The notes under the pieces: model-generated
What the model was told of the DNA's origin: nothing
The model's database searches: none
What the model saw: the letters and a program-made list of their open reading frames with translations, nothing else
Source: Pararhodospirillum oryzae
Lineage (GTDB): Bacteria > Pseudomonadota > Alphaproteobacteria > Rhodospirillales > Rhodospirillaceae
DNA: 59,083 bases
Assembly: GCF_007992075.1 (NCBI RefSeq)
Contig: NZ_BJZO01000012.1
Location: 1-59,083, forward strand
Direction: 5' to 3'
Program-made: the position numbers and the translations under genes
Shown here: positions 42,591 through 52,023 of the stretch, piece by piece
Layout of the letters: each line of letters opens with the position of its first letter
Numbering within the stretch: the stretch's first letter is position 1

Positions 42591-43550
42591 ATGGCTTCGC
42601 TTCCCGTTGCGACGGGCGCGCCGCTGGTCAGCGTCCTGATCCCCACCTTTCGCCGTCCCACCTGGTTGCGGCGCGCCTTGCTGGCGGTCGCGGCCCAGAG
42701 CGGGCCCGATCCGGAGCGGGTGGAAATCGTGGTGGTCGACAACGACCCCAATGCCTCGGCCCAGCGGGTGCTGGCCGCGCTGGCGCCCTCGTGGCAGGGG
42801 CCGGCGCTGATCAGTGTTCACGAACGCCGCCCGGGCATCAGCGCCGCGCGCAACACCGCCGTGGCCCTGGCGCGCGGCCCGTGCCTTGTCTTCCTCGACG
42901 ATGACCAATGGCCGGAACCGGGCTGGCTGCGCGCGCTGCTGGAAACCCATGACACCAGCGGGGCGGGGATCGTGTTCGGCCCCGTCGTGCCCCACCTGGG
43001 CGCCGACGAAACCGATCCCCTGCGCCCGTTGCTGGCGCGCTACTTCGGCCGGACGTTCGCGCTGGAGGAGGGCGCCAGCCTGACCGGGCGCGGCATGGCC
43101 CTGGGCCTGCGCAACAGCCTGCTCGACCGCCGGCGCCTGCGTCTGCCCGATCCGCCCTTCGACCCCGACCTGGGCCGCACCGGTGGCGAGGACAGCGTGC
43201 TGATCCGGCGCCTGATCGCCCAGGGGGCGCGTCTCGCGTGGTCGCCCGGGGCGGTGGTCAATGAAAGCGTGCCACGGCCCCGCTGCACCGTGACCTACGT
43301 GCGCCGGCGCCGCTTCCGCGACGGGCAGGCCCATATCCTGGCCGGGGTGCGGCTGGGACGGGCGGGGCTGCCGTCGGTCATCCTGGGGATGGTGGCGGGG
43401 GGGCTCCAGGCGCTGGCGCACGCGCTGGCCTGGGTGATTGTGCGCCCCCTGGGCCGCGCCCGCGCCGCGCGCCACGAGGTGGGGATGTGGGCGGGCCTGG
43501 GCAAGCTCCTGTGGGGCCGCCCGTTCCGCTTCCCCCTGTATGGCCTGTAG
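42591..43550 (+). CDS. Family 2 glycosyltransferase
   Basis: 319 residues. SVLIPTFRRPTWLRRAL opens a GT-A fold; VVVDNDPNASA and VFLDDDQWPEPGWLRAL supply the nucleotide-sugar and DXD metal motifs. EDSVLIRRLIAQGARLAWSP is the acceptor-side ED motif. The C-terminal ~60 residues are hydrophobic, so it is probably membrane-associated. ExoM/succinoglycan-type enzymes are the nearest kind I recognise; substrate unknown. ATG 42591 lies at the start of the domain. No polysaccharide genes adjoin it. Confidence 0.85.
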   Translation: MASLPVATGAPLVSVLIPTFRRPTWLRRALLAVAAQSGPDPERVEIVVVDNDPNASAQRVLAALAPSWQGPALISVHERRPGISAARNTAVALARGPCLVFLDDDQWPEPGWLRALLETHDTSGAGIVFGPVVPHLGADETDPLRPLLARYFGRTFALEEGASLTGRGMALGLRNSLLDRRRLRLPDPPFDPDLGRTGGEDSVLIRRLIAQGARLAWSPGAVVNESVPRPRCTVTYVRRRRFRDGQAHILAGVRLGRAGLPSVILGMVAGGLQALAHALAWVIVRPLGRARAARHEVGMWAGLGKLLWGRPFRFPLYGL

Positions 43551-43662
43551 CCCCGAAGGACGGCGTTCCCTTCCGGTTTCCTGTTGCGTACTGGCTTACG
43601 CGCGCGATGCGCGTTAGGGTGTTGGGAGACGCCTGTCTCTCGTTTGACCAGGAGCCTTTGCC

Positions 43663-45468
43663 ATGAGCGATGCCAAGCCGGGTCCGCACACCCCCACCCG
43701 TTCCGAGACAACGTTCGCCGAAGCCTGGACGACCTGGCTGGACTGGATGGAAAAATCCCAAAAGCTGTGGATGGCGGCGGTGAACGCCCAGGTCTCCCGC
43801 CCCGAGGTCGAGGTGCCCGACCCCGACGCCATGGCCGAGAGCTTCCGCCGTCTGGCGCTCAAGCTGGCCGAGAATCCGGCCCCGTTCCTGGACGCGCAAG
43901 CGACGTGGTGGCGCGATTACCTGGCCTTGTGCGAGGCCTCGGCCGGGCGGCTGCGCGGCCAGAAGGCGGCGCCGGTGATCACGCCCGGCCCCGGCGATCG
44001 CCGCTTCAAGGATGACGCCTGGGACGAGGATCCCCTGTTCGATCACCTGAAGCAAAGCTACCTGATGACGGCGCGGGCCATCTTCTCGGCCGTGGACCGG
44101 ATCGAGGGCCTGGACGAGGGCGCCAGAAGCCGGATCGGCTTTTATACCCGCCAGATCGTGGATGCGCTCTCGCCCACCAATTTCGTGGCCACCAATCCGG
44201 CGGCGCGCCGGGCCCTGGTCGAAAGCGGCGGCAAGACCTTGCTCAAGGGCATGGAAAACCTGCTGCGCGACCTGGAGCGGGGCGAGGGGCGCTTGCGCGT
44301 GGCCATGACCGACGAAACCGCCTTCGAGGTGGGGCGCGACCTGGCCCTGACACCGGGCAAGGTGATTTATCAAAACGCGCTGATGCAGCTGATCCAGTAC
44401 GCCCCGACCACGGAAACGGTGCGCAAACGCCCGCTTTTGATCGTGCCGCCGTGGATCAATAAATTCTACATCATGGATCTGACGCCCAAGAACTCGCTGG
44501 TGCGCTATCTGGTCGAGCAGGGGTTCACGGTGTTCATGATTTCGTGGGTCAACCCGGATGCGTCGCTCGCGGACAAGGACTTCGGCGACTACATGGCCGA
44601 GGGCCCGCTGACTGCCCTGGACGTGATCGAGCAGGCCACCGGCGAACGCGAGGTGGCCCTGATGGCCTATTGCATCGGCGGCACCCTGGCGGCCACCACC
44701 CTGGCCCACCTGGCGGCCAAGGGAGAGAACCGGGTGAAGGCGGCCACCTTCCTGACCACCATGCTGGATTTCTCGGATCCGGGCGAGCTGGGGGTGTTCA
44801 TCGAGCCTCATCTTCTGGACAAGCTCGACGCTTGCATGGAGCGCAACGGCTACCTGGATGGCCGCTACATGGCCAACGCCTTCAACATGCTGCGCGACAA
44901 TGATCTGATCTGGTCGTTTTATGTGAACAACTACCTGCTGGGCCGCGATCCGCCGGCCTTCGATTTGTTGTATTGGAACGCCGACTCCACCCGCATGCCG
45001 GCGATGATGCACACGTTCTATCTGCGGCGCATGTACGAGGCCAACGAGCTGGTTCAGCCCGGCCGGCTGGTGGTCAAGGGCACGCCCATCGACCTCGGGC
45101 GCATCAAGTGCCCGACCTACCTGCTCTCCACGCGCGAGGATCACATCGCGCCTTGGAAAAGCACCTTCAAGGCCACGGGCCTGCTGGGCGGCCCGGTGCG
45201 CTTCGTGCTGGCGGGCAGTGGTCACATCGCGGGCGTGATCAACCCGCCGTCCCGGCCCAAGTACGGCTATTGGACCAACGGGCGCAAGGTGAAGGATCCG
45301 GACGCATGGCTGGAAGGCGCCAAGGAAAACCCGGGCTCGTGGTGGCCGGACTGGGTTTCCTGGATGGACAAGCACGCCGGCGACCCGGTCCCCGCCCGCG
45401 TTCCCGGCACCGGCGCCCTCCCGGCCCTGGAAGACGCCCCGGGCCACTACGTGAAGGCACGGCTGTAG
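43663..45468 (+). CDS. phaC: Class I poly(3-hydroxyalkanoate) synthase
   Basis: 601 residues. The lipase-like box AYCIGG holds the catalytic Cys337; Asp493 (STREDHIAPW) and His521 (GSGHIAGVINPP) complete the triad. LIVPPWINKFYIMDL and FMISWVNPD are invariant in PhaC. It polymerises 3-hydroxyacyl-CoA into storage granules. ATG 43663 follows AGGAG. No phaA/phaB or phasin lies in the window. It is convergent with the restriction gene. Confidence 0.96.
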   Translation: MSDAKPGPHTPTRSETTFAEAWTTWLDWMEKSQKLWMAAVNAQVSRPEVEVPDPDAMAESFRRLALKLAENPAPFLDAQATWWRDYLALCEASAGRLRGQKAAPVITPGPGDRRFKDDAWDEDPLFDHLKQSYLMTARAIFSAVDRIEGLDEGARSRIGFYTRQIVDALSPTNFVATNPAARRALVESGGKTLLKGMENLLRDLERGEGRLRVAMTDETAFEVGRDLALTPGKVIYQNALMQLIQYAPTTETVRKRPLLIVPPWINKFYIMDLTPKNSLVRYLVEQGFTVFMISWVNPDASLADKDFGDYMAEGPLTALDVIEQATGEREVALMAYCIGGTLAATTLAHLAAKGENRVKAATFLTTMLDFSDPGELGVFIEPHLLDKLDACMERNGYLDGRYMANAFNMLRDNDLIWSFYVNNYLLGRDPPAFDLLYWNADSTRMPAMMHTFYLRRMYEANELVQPGRLVVKGTPIDLGRIKCPTYLLSTREDHIAPWKSTFKATGLLGGPVRFVLAGSGHIAGVINPPSRPKYGYWTNGRKVKDPDAWLEGAKENPGSWWPDWVSWMDKHAGDPVPARVPGTGALPALEDAPGHYVKARL

Positions 45469-45508
45469 GGGGGGAGGGAGACAAGGTATTCCCCGTGGAG
45501 GGCAAGGA

Positions 45509-46345
45509 TCACGCTTGCCGTAGTTCCTCCATGAAATTTTGAAGAACCGCTTCGAGGTCGGGAAAAACCGGATGGGTGGTGAAATGGGTCCTTAGTTCAT
45601 CCGCGATATGCTGGGGTGTCTTGGAATCAACGAGGCGTTCATCCGCGGCCCAGGCGCGCCCAGGATGCAAGGTATCCCAAGGCGAGCGTTTGTTGGCGCG
45701 TGTGTCCGCTGCGTCACCGTGCTTTCCGAGGCCGTATAGAATGCCTGTCTCGCTATTCCAGATCGGTCGGAAGAGGTGGATCAAATAATCCTCGGCCGCT
45801 GTCTCCCAGCCACTTTGAACGACAAGGGCGCGGCACTCGAAATCGTCAAGATTAAGAGTCGATGTCGCTTTTCCAATATTCTTTCGGTGATCGTCGAGGC
45901 GCCGGCAAAGTCTGTCTCCTTGTTCCATGGGGGTTTTCGCGTTATTGACCTGGGGGGCTGCTTGTCCAACATAGATTGGTGTTTCTTGCCTGGACAAGGG
46001 GGCGTACAGAGGGAATTCCCCTTTGTAGTAAATTGCATAGACCCCTGAGCCATAGAAGCGAGCAACCTCGGAAAGAGGGTGCCGGGGCTGGGCGACAAGC
46101 GCCAACGAAATAAAACGGCCAACAATTTTTGGATTTCCGGGGTCGAAAACCGATTTTGGTTGCCCAATGGGATCCAGATCCGTCAAGAAATCGCCAAGTT
46201 CCTCCATGATCCCACGAATTTCGGACTCCAATGCCTTTCGAGCCAGTGTCTTGAGGGCGGGTTTATCGGTTTCCACCACAAGACGTCGCAGGGTTTGGCG
46301 GAATTCCTCAATGATGGAGGTCGACGGGCCGGACTTGGCGCTCAT
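45509..46345 (-). CDS. Eco29kI-family type II restriction endonuclease (GIY-YIG)
   Basis: 278 residues. A GIY-YIG nuclease core: GVYAIYY and PIYVGQA form the two strands with Tyr residues, followed by CRRLDDHRKNI and a helix with ALVVQSGWETAAEDYLIHLFRPIWN carrying the catalytic Glu and Asn. This is the Eco29kI arrangement; Eco29kI cuts CCGC^GG, so that target is inferred. Start ATG 46345 overlaps the methyltransferase stop (ATGA). GC is clearly lower than in neighbours, which suggests transfer. Confidence 0.88.
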   Translation of the reverse strand: MSAKSGPSTSIIEEFRQTLRRLVVETDKPALKTLARKALESEIRGIMEELGDFLTDLDPIGQPKSVFDPGNPKIVGRFISLALVAQPRHPLSEVARFYGSGVYAIYYKGEFPLYAPLSRQETPIYVGQAAPQVNNAKTPMEQGDRLCRRLDDHRKNIGKATSTLNLDDFECRALVVQSGWETAAEDYLIHLFRPIWNSETGILYGLGKHGDAADTRANKRSPWDTLHPGRAWAADERLVDSKTPQHIADELRTHFTTHPVFPDLEAVLQNFMEELRQA

Positions 46346-47505
46346 GTGGTTTCCCTCAAGCGATTCGCGACGTCGTGGCCAATGATGCGCGCCAAGGTAA
46401 CCGGCACCGCGTTCCCGAGCTGCCGCATGGTTTCGCTCCATGAGCCGTGGAAAAGATAATCATCCGGGAACGCTTGAAGCCGGGCGCTTTCCCGTACCGT
46501 GAAATACCGAATGCTTCCATCCGGCCTGAGCAACATGTTTTCACCGCCTGGCACACCGTGGACACCGGCCTTCAGCGTCTTGGCCGGCTCGTCAAGCGGG
46601 CTGCCCGTGTGGCCCGGATAGGAGCGCGCGCCGGGCTGGAAGCGGTGGTTGAGCCAGGCCATGGCCGCGCTCGGGCTGTGTTCGGGGTCGGGGAGGTCAT
46701 GGACGGCGTCCCTGACGGTACGCCAAGGCAATGTCGCGGGCCTTTCCTTGAGGGCTTGTCCTCGAAGCGACAGGCGTTCGGGAAGCGCGCGAGCCTTGCG
46801 AGCCACGCGATGGTGCTCCCAATAGGAGCCATCGCGCACTTGAATCCAGAGCAGGGCTTCCATGGAGTGCGTTTCCCGAGGGAAGCACCATTCCATGTCC
46901 AGATCATCACGAAAGCCCACGAACACGACCCGTTCGCGTTTTTGTGGAACGCCGTAGTTGGCCGCGTTAACCACCCGTGAAACAACGCGATAATTAAGAC
47001 CCGCGCGCCGGCCCTGGACATGGTGTCTTTCCAGGCGAGCCATGTGCTCCATCCAGCTCTCGTTGTCTCTTTTTTCTATCTCCGGGTGCTCCATTTGAAG
47101 GCGTATGTATTCAAAATAATTTCTAAACGCCGAACGGGTGAGACCTTTTACATTTTCGAAAATGAAGGCGCGTGGCCTTGCCTCACGCACGGCCCGAATC
47201 GCCTGTGGAAACATGTCGCGCGCGTCGTCATGGGCGCGGTGTTTTCCTCCGAGGGAAAAGGGTTGGCAAGGGGGCCCTCCCGAAATCAGGTCCACTTGAC
47301 CACTGTAGGGGCGGAAATCGATCGATCGCACGTCCCCCTCGACGAGTGGCCAATTCACGACGTGATTAATGCAGCGTTCCTTGTTCTCTCGAATGGTATC
47401 GCAACAATATCTATCCCGCTCAATAACCTGAATCGGTTCGAACCCAGCTTGATGAAGGCCCATTCCCAAGCCGCCAGCCCCTGCGAAAAGCTCGATTGAT
47501 TTCAT
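46342..47505 (-). CDS. DNA cytosine-5 methyltransferase of the RM system
   Basis: 387 residues. C5-MTase motifs: I (ELFAGAGGLGMGL), IV with catalytic Cys (GGPPCQPFS), VI (FENVKG), VIII (QKRERVVFVG) and X (QLGNAVP). The target recognition domain lies between VIII and IX. It protects the partner nuclease's sites by methylation. Start ATG 47505 overlaps the vsr stop, and its own TGA overlaps the nuclease ATG, so all three are coupled in the order vsr-M-R, methyltransferase before nuclease. Confidence 0.95.
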   Translation of the reverse strand: MKSIELFAGAGGLGMGLHQAGFEPIQVIERDRYCCDTIRENKERCINHVVNWPLVEGDVRSIDFRPYSGQVDLISGGPPCQPFSLGGKHRAHDDARDMFPQAIRAVREARPRAFIFENVKGLTRSAFRNYFEYIRLQMEHPEIEKRDNESWMEHMARLERHHVQGRRAGLNYRVVSRVVNAANYGVPQKRERVVFVGFRDDLDMEWCFPRETHSMEALLWIQVRDGSYWEHHRVARKARALPERLSLRGQALKERPATLPWRTVRDAVHDLPDPEHSPSAAMAWLNHRFQPGARSYPGHTGSPLDEPAKTLKAGVHGVPGGENMLLRPDGSIRYFTVRESARLQAFPDDYLFHGSWSETMRQLGNAVPVTLARIIGHDVANRLRETT

Positions 47506-47918
47506 CGTCCGGTTCCTTCCAGGAACTCCATTATTTTCTTTCTGATTTTTTCCTTGTCGACAAGCTCGCATTCCCAGACCGTCAGCACGCGCCATCCCAA
47601 GGCATCAAGGGCCGAGAGGGTTCGAGCGTCTCGTTCCTTGTTGGCTTCAAACTTTGGCAGCCAAAACTGGAGATTGGATTTCGGTAATCGGCCAAGGTGG
47701 CAGTCGTGCCGATGCCAAAAGCAACCATGCACGAAAATGACGCAACGCCGTCCGCGAAAGACAAGATCGGGCTTTCCTGGAAGATCGCGGACGTGAAGAC
47801 GGTAGCGGTACCCCATGGCATGAACGAGGCGGCGCACGACCCATTCGGGCGCGGTGTCGCGTCCACGTATCCGTCGCATCCTTTCGCTTCGTTCGGTCTT
47901 GGTCAGGGTGTCCATCAT
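47502..47918 (-). CDS. vsr: Very-short-patch mismatch repair endonuclease
   Basis: 138 residues. TKTERSERMRRIRGRDTAPE, PDLVF (catalytic Asp) and FVHGCFWHRHDC (zinc/catalytic His region) are the Vsr signatures. It nicks T:G mismatches that arise when 5-methylcytosine deaminates, repairing the mutation pressure caused by the adjacent C5-methyltransferase. I start at ATG 47918; ATG 47915 or 47945 are alternatives. First gene of the overlapping vsr-M-R operon. Confidence 0.92.
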   Translation of the reverse strand: MMDTLTKTERSERMRRIRGRDTAPEWVVRRLVHAMGYRYRLHVRDLPGKPDLVFRGRRCVIFVHGCFWHRHDCHLGRLPKSNLQFWLPKFEANKERDARTLSALDALGWRVLTVWECELVDKEKIRKKIMEFLEGTGR

Positions 47919-48141
47919 CGCGTTATCATGCCCGTCCTCGTCCATGGGCGCGGCGGTGAAGTGCGAACCGAGGTCGTGTGAACATCCGTGCCATTCCGTC
48001 GGAGGGTATCGTCTCCGCGAAGGCATGAAAACAAACAAGGAACATGTCAAGCGTTGGATTGGCTCGCGGCCAAGCAGCCGTTCCTTCGCGTTTCGTTTTC
48101 GGGGGTGGGAAAGGGATTGGCGTGGCCCGTTCGGCCCCGTC

Positions 48142-48972
48142 CTACACCAGGGGCGCGGTGGGCAGGGACGACGGGAGCGGCAGGCCCAGCAGGCGGAGCA
48201 CGGTGGGGGCCACGGCGGTTTGCTCGATGACGGGGGCGATCACCCCCGCGAGGCCGGCGTGGATCAGGTACAGGGGCACCAGGCGTTCGTCGTCGGACGG
48301 GCCGCCGTGGTAGGCATCGGCGTTCATGCCGTGGTCGGCGGTGACCACCACCCGGTAGCCCGCCTCCAGCCACCCGGGGATGACCTGGGAGAGCAGTTCC
48401 CCTTGCCGGGCGGCGGCGCGGCGGTAGGCCAGGGAGCCGCCGCCGCCCTGGTGGCCCTGGTGGTCGCAGCCCATGGGGTGGAGCAGCACGAAATCGGGCG
48501 CGTGGCGGGCGATCAGGCGGGCGGCCTGGGTGATCGCCTCCTGGTCGGGGAAGTCCTCGGCCTGATAGAAGCGGCCGTGATGCAGCGGTCCGGGGAGCTG
48601 GTCCCCCTCGCCATCGCGCACCGGGTCGAAAGGCGGCCCCATGACCAGTTCGTGGATCCAGAAATACGCCACCGCCGCCGTGCTCCGCCCGGCCTCGGAC
48701 GCCAGTGAAAACAGGTGCGGCACCGTCAGCCGGCGCGCGACACCATTGCCGGTGATGCCATGCGCGGCCGGCACCAGCCCGGTGAGCACGGTGGCGTAGG
48801 TGGGGCGCGACAGGCTGGGCAGAACCGAGCGCACGCACGCGCGGGCCGCCCGCCCGGCTTCGACCAGGCCTTCGAGATAGCCCAACTCGCGCACGGCGGT
48901 GTCGAAGCCGAGGCCGTCCAGGAGCACCAGAACGACCTTGGAACAGGCGGTGGGGGACGGGGCGGCTGTCAT
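48142..48972 (-). CDS. Alkaline-phosphatase-superfamily phosphodiesterase
   Basis: 276 residues. Metal ligands and nucleophile of the nucleotide pyrophosphatase/phosphodiesterase family are visible: LLDGLGFD, SLSRPTYATVLTGL (Thr nucleophile), HPMGCDHQGHQ, VTADHGMN and YHGG. No signal peptide, so cytoplasmic hydrolysis of a phosphate or phosphonate ester. Its ATG overlaps the stop of the ABC permease gene (ATGA), making it the last gene of a PotDABC-type operon; the imported compound may be its substrate. Substrate not identifiable. Confidence 0.82.
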   Translation of the reverse strand: MTAAPSPTACSKVVLVLLDGLGFDTAVRELGYLEGLVEAGRAARACVRSVLPSLSRPTYATVLTGLVPAAHGITGNGVARRLTVPHLFSLASEAGRSTAAVAYFWIHELVMGPPFDPVRDGEGDQLPGPLHHGRFYQAEDFPDQEAITQAARLIARHAPDFVLLHPMGCDHQGHQGGGGSLAYRRAAARQGELLSQVIPGWLEAGYRVVVTADHGMNADAYHGGPSDDERLVPLYLIHAGLAGVIAPVIEQTAVAPTVLRLLGLPLPSSLPTAPLV

Positions 48973-49766
48973 CTGGCATGGCTCCGGCGCAATTCGTGAT
49001 GGCGGACCAGCACATAGGCGGTGGCCGCCGCCACGGTGATCAGGATGAACACAACGCCGATGACGTTGATCACCGGCGACAGCCCGAAGCGAAACCGCGA
49101 GCCGATCTCGGTGACCAGGGTCCAGTCGGCCCCGATGGCGAACACGGTGGTGTTATAGTTCTCGATCGATTGCAGGAAGGCAAGCACGGCGGCCGTGAGC
49201 ACGGTGGGGCGCAGGAAGGGCAGGGTGATGCGCCAGAACACCCGCAGGTTCGAGGCGCCGAGGTCAAGGGCCGCGTCCTCCAAGGTGGGATCCTGGCGTT
49301 GCAGCCGGGCCAGGAATAGCAGCATGGCATAGGATGCGATGAACGACGACTGGGCCAGGATCGCGGTCACGAGCCCCGCCCCGAACCCCAGGCTGCCCCA
49401 GAAAATCAAGGTGGAGACGCCCAGCAGAATGCCGGGAATCAGGATCGGCGACACCAGCACGCTATAAAGCACGGTGTTCCAGCGCGATTGCAGGTGTGAC
49501 AGCAAAAAAGCCCCGGACAGGCCCAGGGGCAGCGACACCGCGATCACCCCCAGGCCGATCAGCACCGAATGCCACAAGCCGGTGAGGATGCGGCTGTCCT
49601 GGGCCAGGGCCGCGAACCAATGGACCGTGAACCCCTGCCACTGGGTCACCGACGGGTAGGGGTAGGCATTGAACGCGGCCAGGGCCACGACGCCCAGCGG
49701 CAAGAACAGGTACAAGAAGAAAACGATCAGATAGACGTTCAAGATCAACTGGCTGGCGCGGGACAT
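48969..49766 (-). CDS. ABC transporter permease, PotC-like
   Basis: 265 residues, six membrane segments. The EAA-type loop reads LEDAALDLGASNLRVFWRITLPFLRP, which docks the ATPase. It is of the spermidine/putrescine-type (PotC) subfamily. ATG 49766 has AGGAG 8 bases upstream. It lies between the PotB-like permease and the phosphodiesterase in one operon. Confidence 0.9.
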   Translation of the reverse strand: MSRASQLILNVYLIVFFLYLFLPLGVVALAAFNAYPYPSVTQWQGFTVHWFAALAQDSRILTGLWHSVLIGLGVIAVSLPLGLSGAFLLSHLQSRWNTVLYSVLVSPILIPGILLGVSTLIFWGSLGFGAGLVTAILAQSSFIASYAMLLFLARLQRQDPTLEDAALDLGASNLRVFWRITLPFLRPTVLTAAVLAFLQSIENYNTTVFAIGADWTLVTEIGSRFRFGLSPVINVIGVVFILITVAAATAYVLVRHHELRRSHAR

Positions 49767-49785
49767 GCCGGGACTCCTGGATCGT

Positions 49786-50823
49786 TTACTTCGCAATGTC
49801 GCGGATGCCCACCTTGAACAGGCGCATCATCAAAACGATGAAGCCAATGCAGGTTGCCAGCAGGGTAAAGGAATAGGCGGCGCCGACATTCCAGTTGAAA
49901 CTTTCGAAAAACTGCCGGTAAATCAACTGACTGAACCAGTCTCCGGCCTTGCCGCGCGTGATCACCTGCGGCACGGAATAAGACCCGGCCGACAGCATGA
50001 AGGTCATCAGGCAGCCCACCGCGATGCCCGGCTTGGCGTGAGGGATCACGATCCTTTGGTGGATCCGCCAGGTTGGGGCGCCCAGGTCGCGCCCGGCCTC
50101 GATCTGGTTGTGATCAAGGGTTTCCAAGGTGTTGTAGATGGGAAACACCATGAACAGGATGTAGGTGTAGACCATGGCCACGAACACCGATCCCGAGGAT
50201 TCCAGGAACGGGATCCAGGTGCGCGCCTCGAAATCCACGAGGCCCATCCACGCCAGCAGGGTGTTCACCACGCCCTGGTAATCCAGGATCATCAGCCACG
50301 CATACACCCGCAACAATTCGTTGATGGCATAGGGCACGATCAGGCCCAGCATCATCAAGGCCGCGCGCGTGGGCGGAGCCAGATGGGCCACGGCGTAGGC
50401 CACGGGATAACAAACCATCAGGGAAAGCGCGGTCACGCACAGGGCATAGGCAATGGTTTTAAGAAAAATGGTGAAATGCAAGCTCGACATGCGGGTGTAG
50501 TTGGAAAGAGTATACACCTTGCGCGGCGCGCTTTCCCGGGCTTCCAGGGTTTTGATTTCCGCTTCAAGCGTGGCGATCTGCTCGGCAACCTGGGTCTTGC
50601 GTGCCTCTGATTTGGCGTCGGCCAGATCAAAGCGCTTGAGTTCCAACGAGCTGTACAAGGCGTTGATCCGCAGCTCAACCGAGGTATCGCGTTCCTCGAC
50701 CCACAGCGAGCGCTCGATCATCACCGCCTGGGGCAGGGCGATCAGTCCCACCGCCCACAGCGCGGTGAGCAGAAGGAAGAGGGCACTCAAGGGGCGGCCA
50801 TAGGTGGCGATCAGGCTATTCAT
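49786..50823 (-). CDS. ABC transporter permease, PotB-like, with coiled-coil periplasmic insert
   Basis: 345 residues. Membrane segment 1 (~10-30) is followed by ~75 mostly charged helical residues (ELKRFDLADAKSEARKTQ, then EQIATLEAEIKTLEARES) before segment 2 at ~120. Ordinary PotB proteins (~280 residues) have a much shorter loop there. The rest is standard, with EAGRDLGAPTWRIHQRIVIPHAKPG as the ATPase-coupling loop. The loop is predicted periplasmic and may contact the binding protein. Start ATG 50823 overlaps the ATPase gene end by 8 bases. Confidence 0.88.
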   Translation of the reverse strand: MNSLIATYGRPLSALFLLLTALWAVGLIALPQAVMIERSLWVEERDTSVELRINALYSSLELKRFDLADAKSEARKTQVAEQIATLEAEIKTLEARESAPRKVYTLSNYTRMSSLHFTIFLKTIAYALCVTALSLMVCYPVAYAVAHLAPPTRAALMMLGLIVPYAINELLRVYAWLMILDYQGVVNTLLAWMGLVDFEARTWIPFLESSGSVFVAMVYTYILFMVFPIYNTLETLDHNQIEAGRDLGAPTWRIHQRIVIPHAKPGIAVGCLMTFMLSAGSYSVPQVITRGKAGDWFSQLIYRQFFESFNWNVGAAYSFTLLATCIGFIVLMMRLFKVGIRDIAK

Positions 50824-51922
50824 GGGCCAGGGCTCCCGGGGGCAGCACCCGGGCCTCGTCGGGCTCGAAGCCCAGCCGGTGCGTGCCGGGCGCCGGCACG
50901 GTGCCGGTGTTGGTCTGGTGCACGACAAGGGACTGGCCGGCGGCCTCCAGGTGCAGGTGAAGGAAGGCGCCTTCCAGGTCGCGGCGGTGCAAGGTGGCCT
51001 CGAAGGCGTTGGCCGGCGGCTTGGTGGCGCCGTTGAGCAGCCGCATCCGCTCGGGGCGCACGAACAGCAAGGCGGGGCTGCCCGGGGTCAGGGCATGGGG
51101 GTTCAAGGCGTGCAAGGGACCCAGCGGGGTGTCGATCCGGCACACGCCGTCGTGGGTGGCGCCCAGCGTGCCCGGCACGGTGTTGTGCTCGCCCACGAAG
51201 GTGGCGACAAAGGCGGTGCGGGGCTGGTTGTAGAGCACGTCGGCGGCATCGACCTGTTCGATCACGCCCTGGTTCATCACCGCGATGCGATCCGACATGG
51301 TCAGGGCCTCGCCCTGGTCGTGGGTGATGTACACGAAGGTGATGCCGATCTTGCGCTGGATGGCGCGCAGTTCGGCGCGCATGTGCTGGCGCAGTTTCAA
51401 GTCCAGGGCCGACAGGGGTTCATCGAGCAGCAGCACCGCCGGCTCGACCGCCAGGGCGCGCGCGATGGCGACCCGCTGGCGCTGCCCCCCCGACAGCTCC
51501 GAGGGCCGCTTGTCGCCCTGGTCGCCCAAGGCCACCAGCTCAAGCAGGGCCTGGGCCCGGCGCTTGCGTTCGCCTCGGGCGACGCCCCGTGCCTCCAACC
51601 CGAAGGCGACGTTTTCCCACACGCTCATCAACGGGAACAAGGCCAGGTTCTGAAAGATCAGGGCGGTGGGGCGCTTGTTGGGCCCCACCCCCTTCATGTC
51701 CTGGCCGCCGATGAGAACCCGCCCGTCGGTGGGCTGCAAGAAGCCCGAGATCATGCGCAAGATCGTGGTCTTGCCACAGCCAGACGGGCCCAGGATGGAA
51801 AAGAACTCGCCGGCGTGAATCAGCAAGTCGGTGGGCGCAACGGCCTGGAACCCGCCAAAGCGCATGGCGGCGCCTTGCAGGTCCACGTCCTTGCCGTGGG
51901 CGAGGGCGGCGGCAACGGTCAT
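50816..51922 (-). CDS. ABC transporter ATP-binding protein, PotA-like
   Basis: 368 residues. Walker A GPSGCGKTT, Q-loop FQNLALFPLMSVWENVAFGL, signature LSGGQRQRVAIARAL, Walker B LLLDEPLSALD, H-loop ITHDQGEAL, and a C-terminal TOBE domain (VRPERMRLL). It powers the import of the operon's solute. ATG 51922 starts ~25 residues before the domain; an open frame upstream is not conserved. About 100 bases separate it from the binding-protein gene. Confidence 0.93.
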   Translation of the reverse strand: MTVAAALAHGKDVDLQGAAMRFGGFQAVAPTDLLIHAGEFFSILGPSGCGKTTILRMISGFLQPTDGRVLIGGQDMKGVGPNKRPTALIFQNLALFPLMSVWENVAFGLEARGVARGERKRRAQALLELVALGDQGDKRPSELSGGQRQRVAIARALAVEPAVLLLDEPLSALDLKLRQHMRAELRAIQRKIGITFVYITHDQGEALTMSDRIAVMNQGVIEQVDAADVLYNQPRTAFVATFVGEHNTVPGTLGATHDGVCRIDTPLGPLHALNPHALTPGSPALLFVRPERMRLLNGATKPPANAFEATLHRRDLEGAFLHLHLEAAGQSLVVHQTNTGTVPAPGTHRLGFEPDEARVLPPGALAHE

Positions 51923-52023
51923 CGGGCGGCCTTCGGGCTGGAGCGCGACCAGGAAACCCTCGGGCGGTCCGGGGCGGGGGGGCAAGACACCCCGCGCCCG
52001 CCGGAACCGCCCGGGGATCCGGT

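Noticed and set aside
39029-42751. A 1240-residue open frame on the minus strand
   Set aside because: It runs antisense through the acyl-CoA dehydrogenase, hydrolase and mmsB genes, all with clear family motifs. It is Gly/Arg/Gln-rich without domains, as expected for a high-GC shadow frame.
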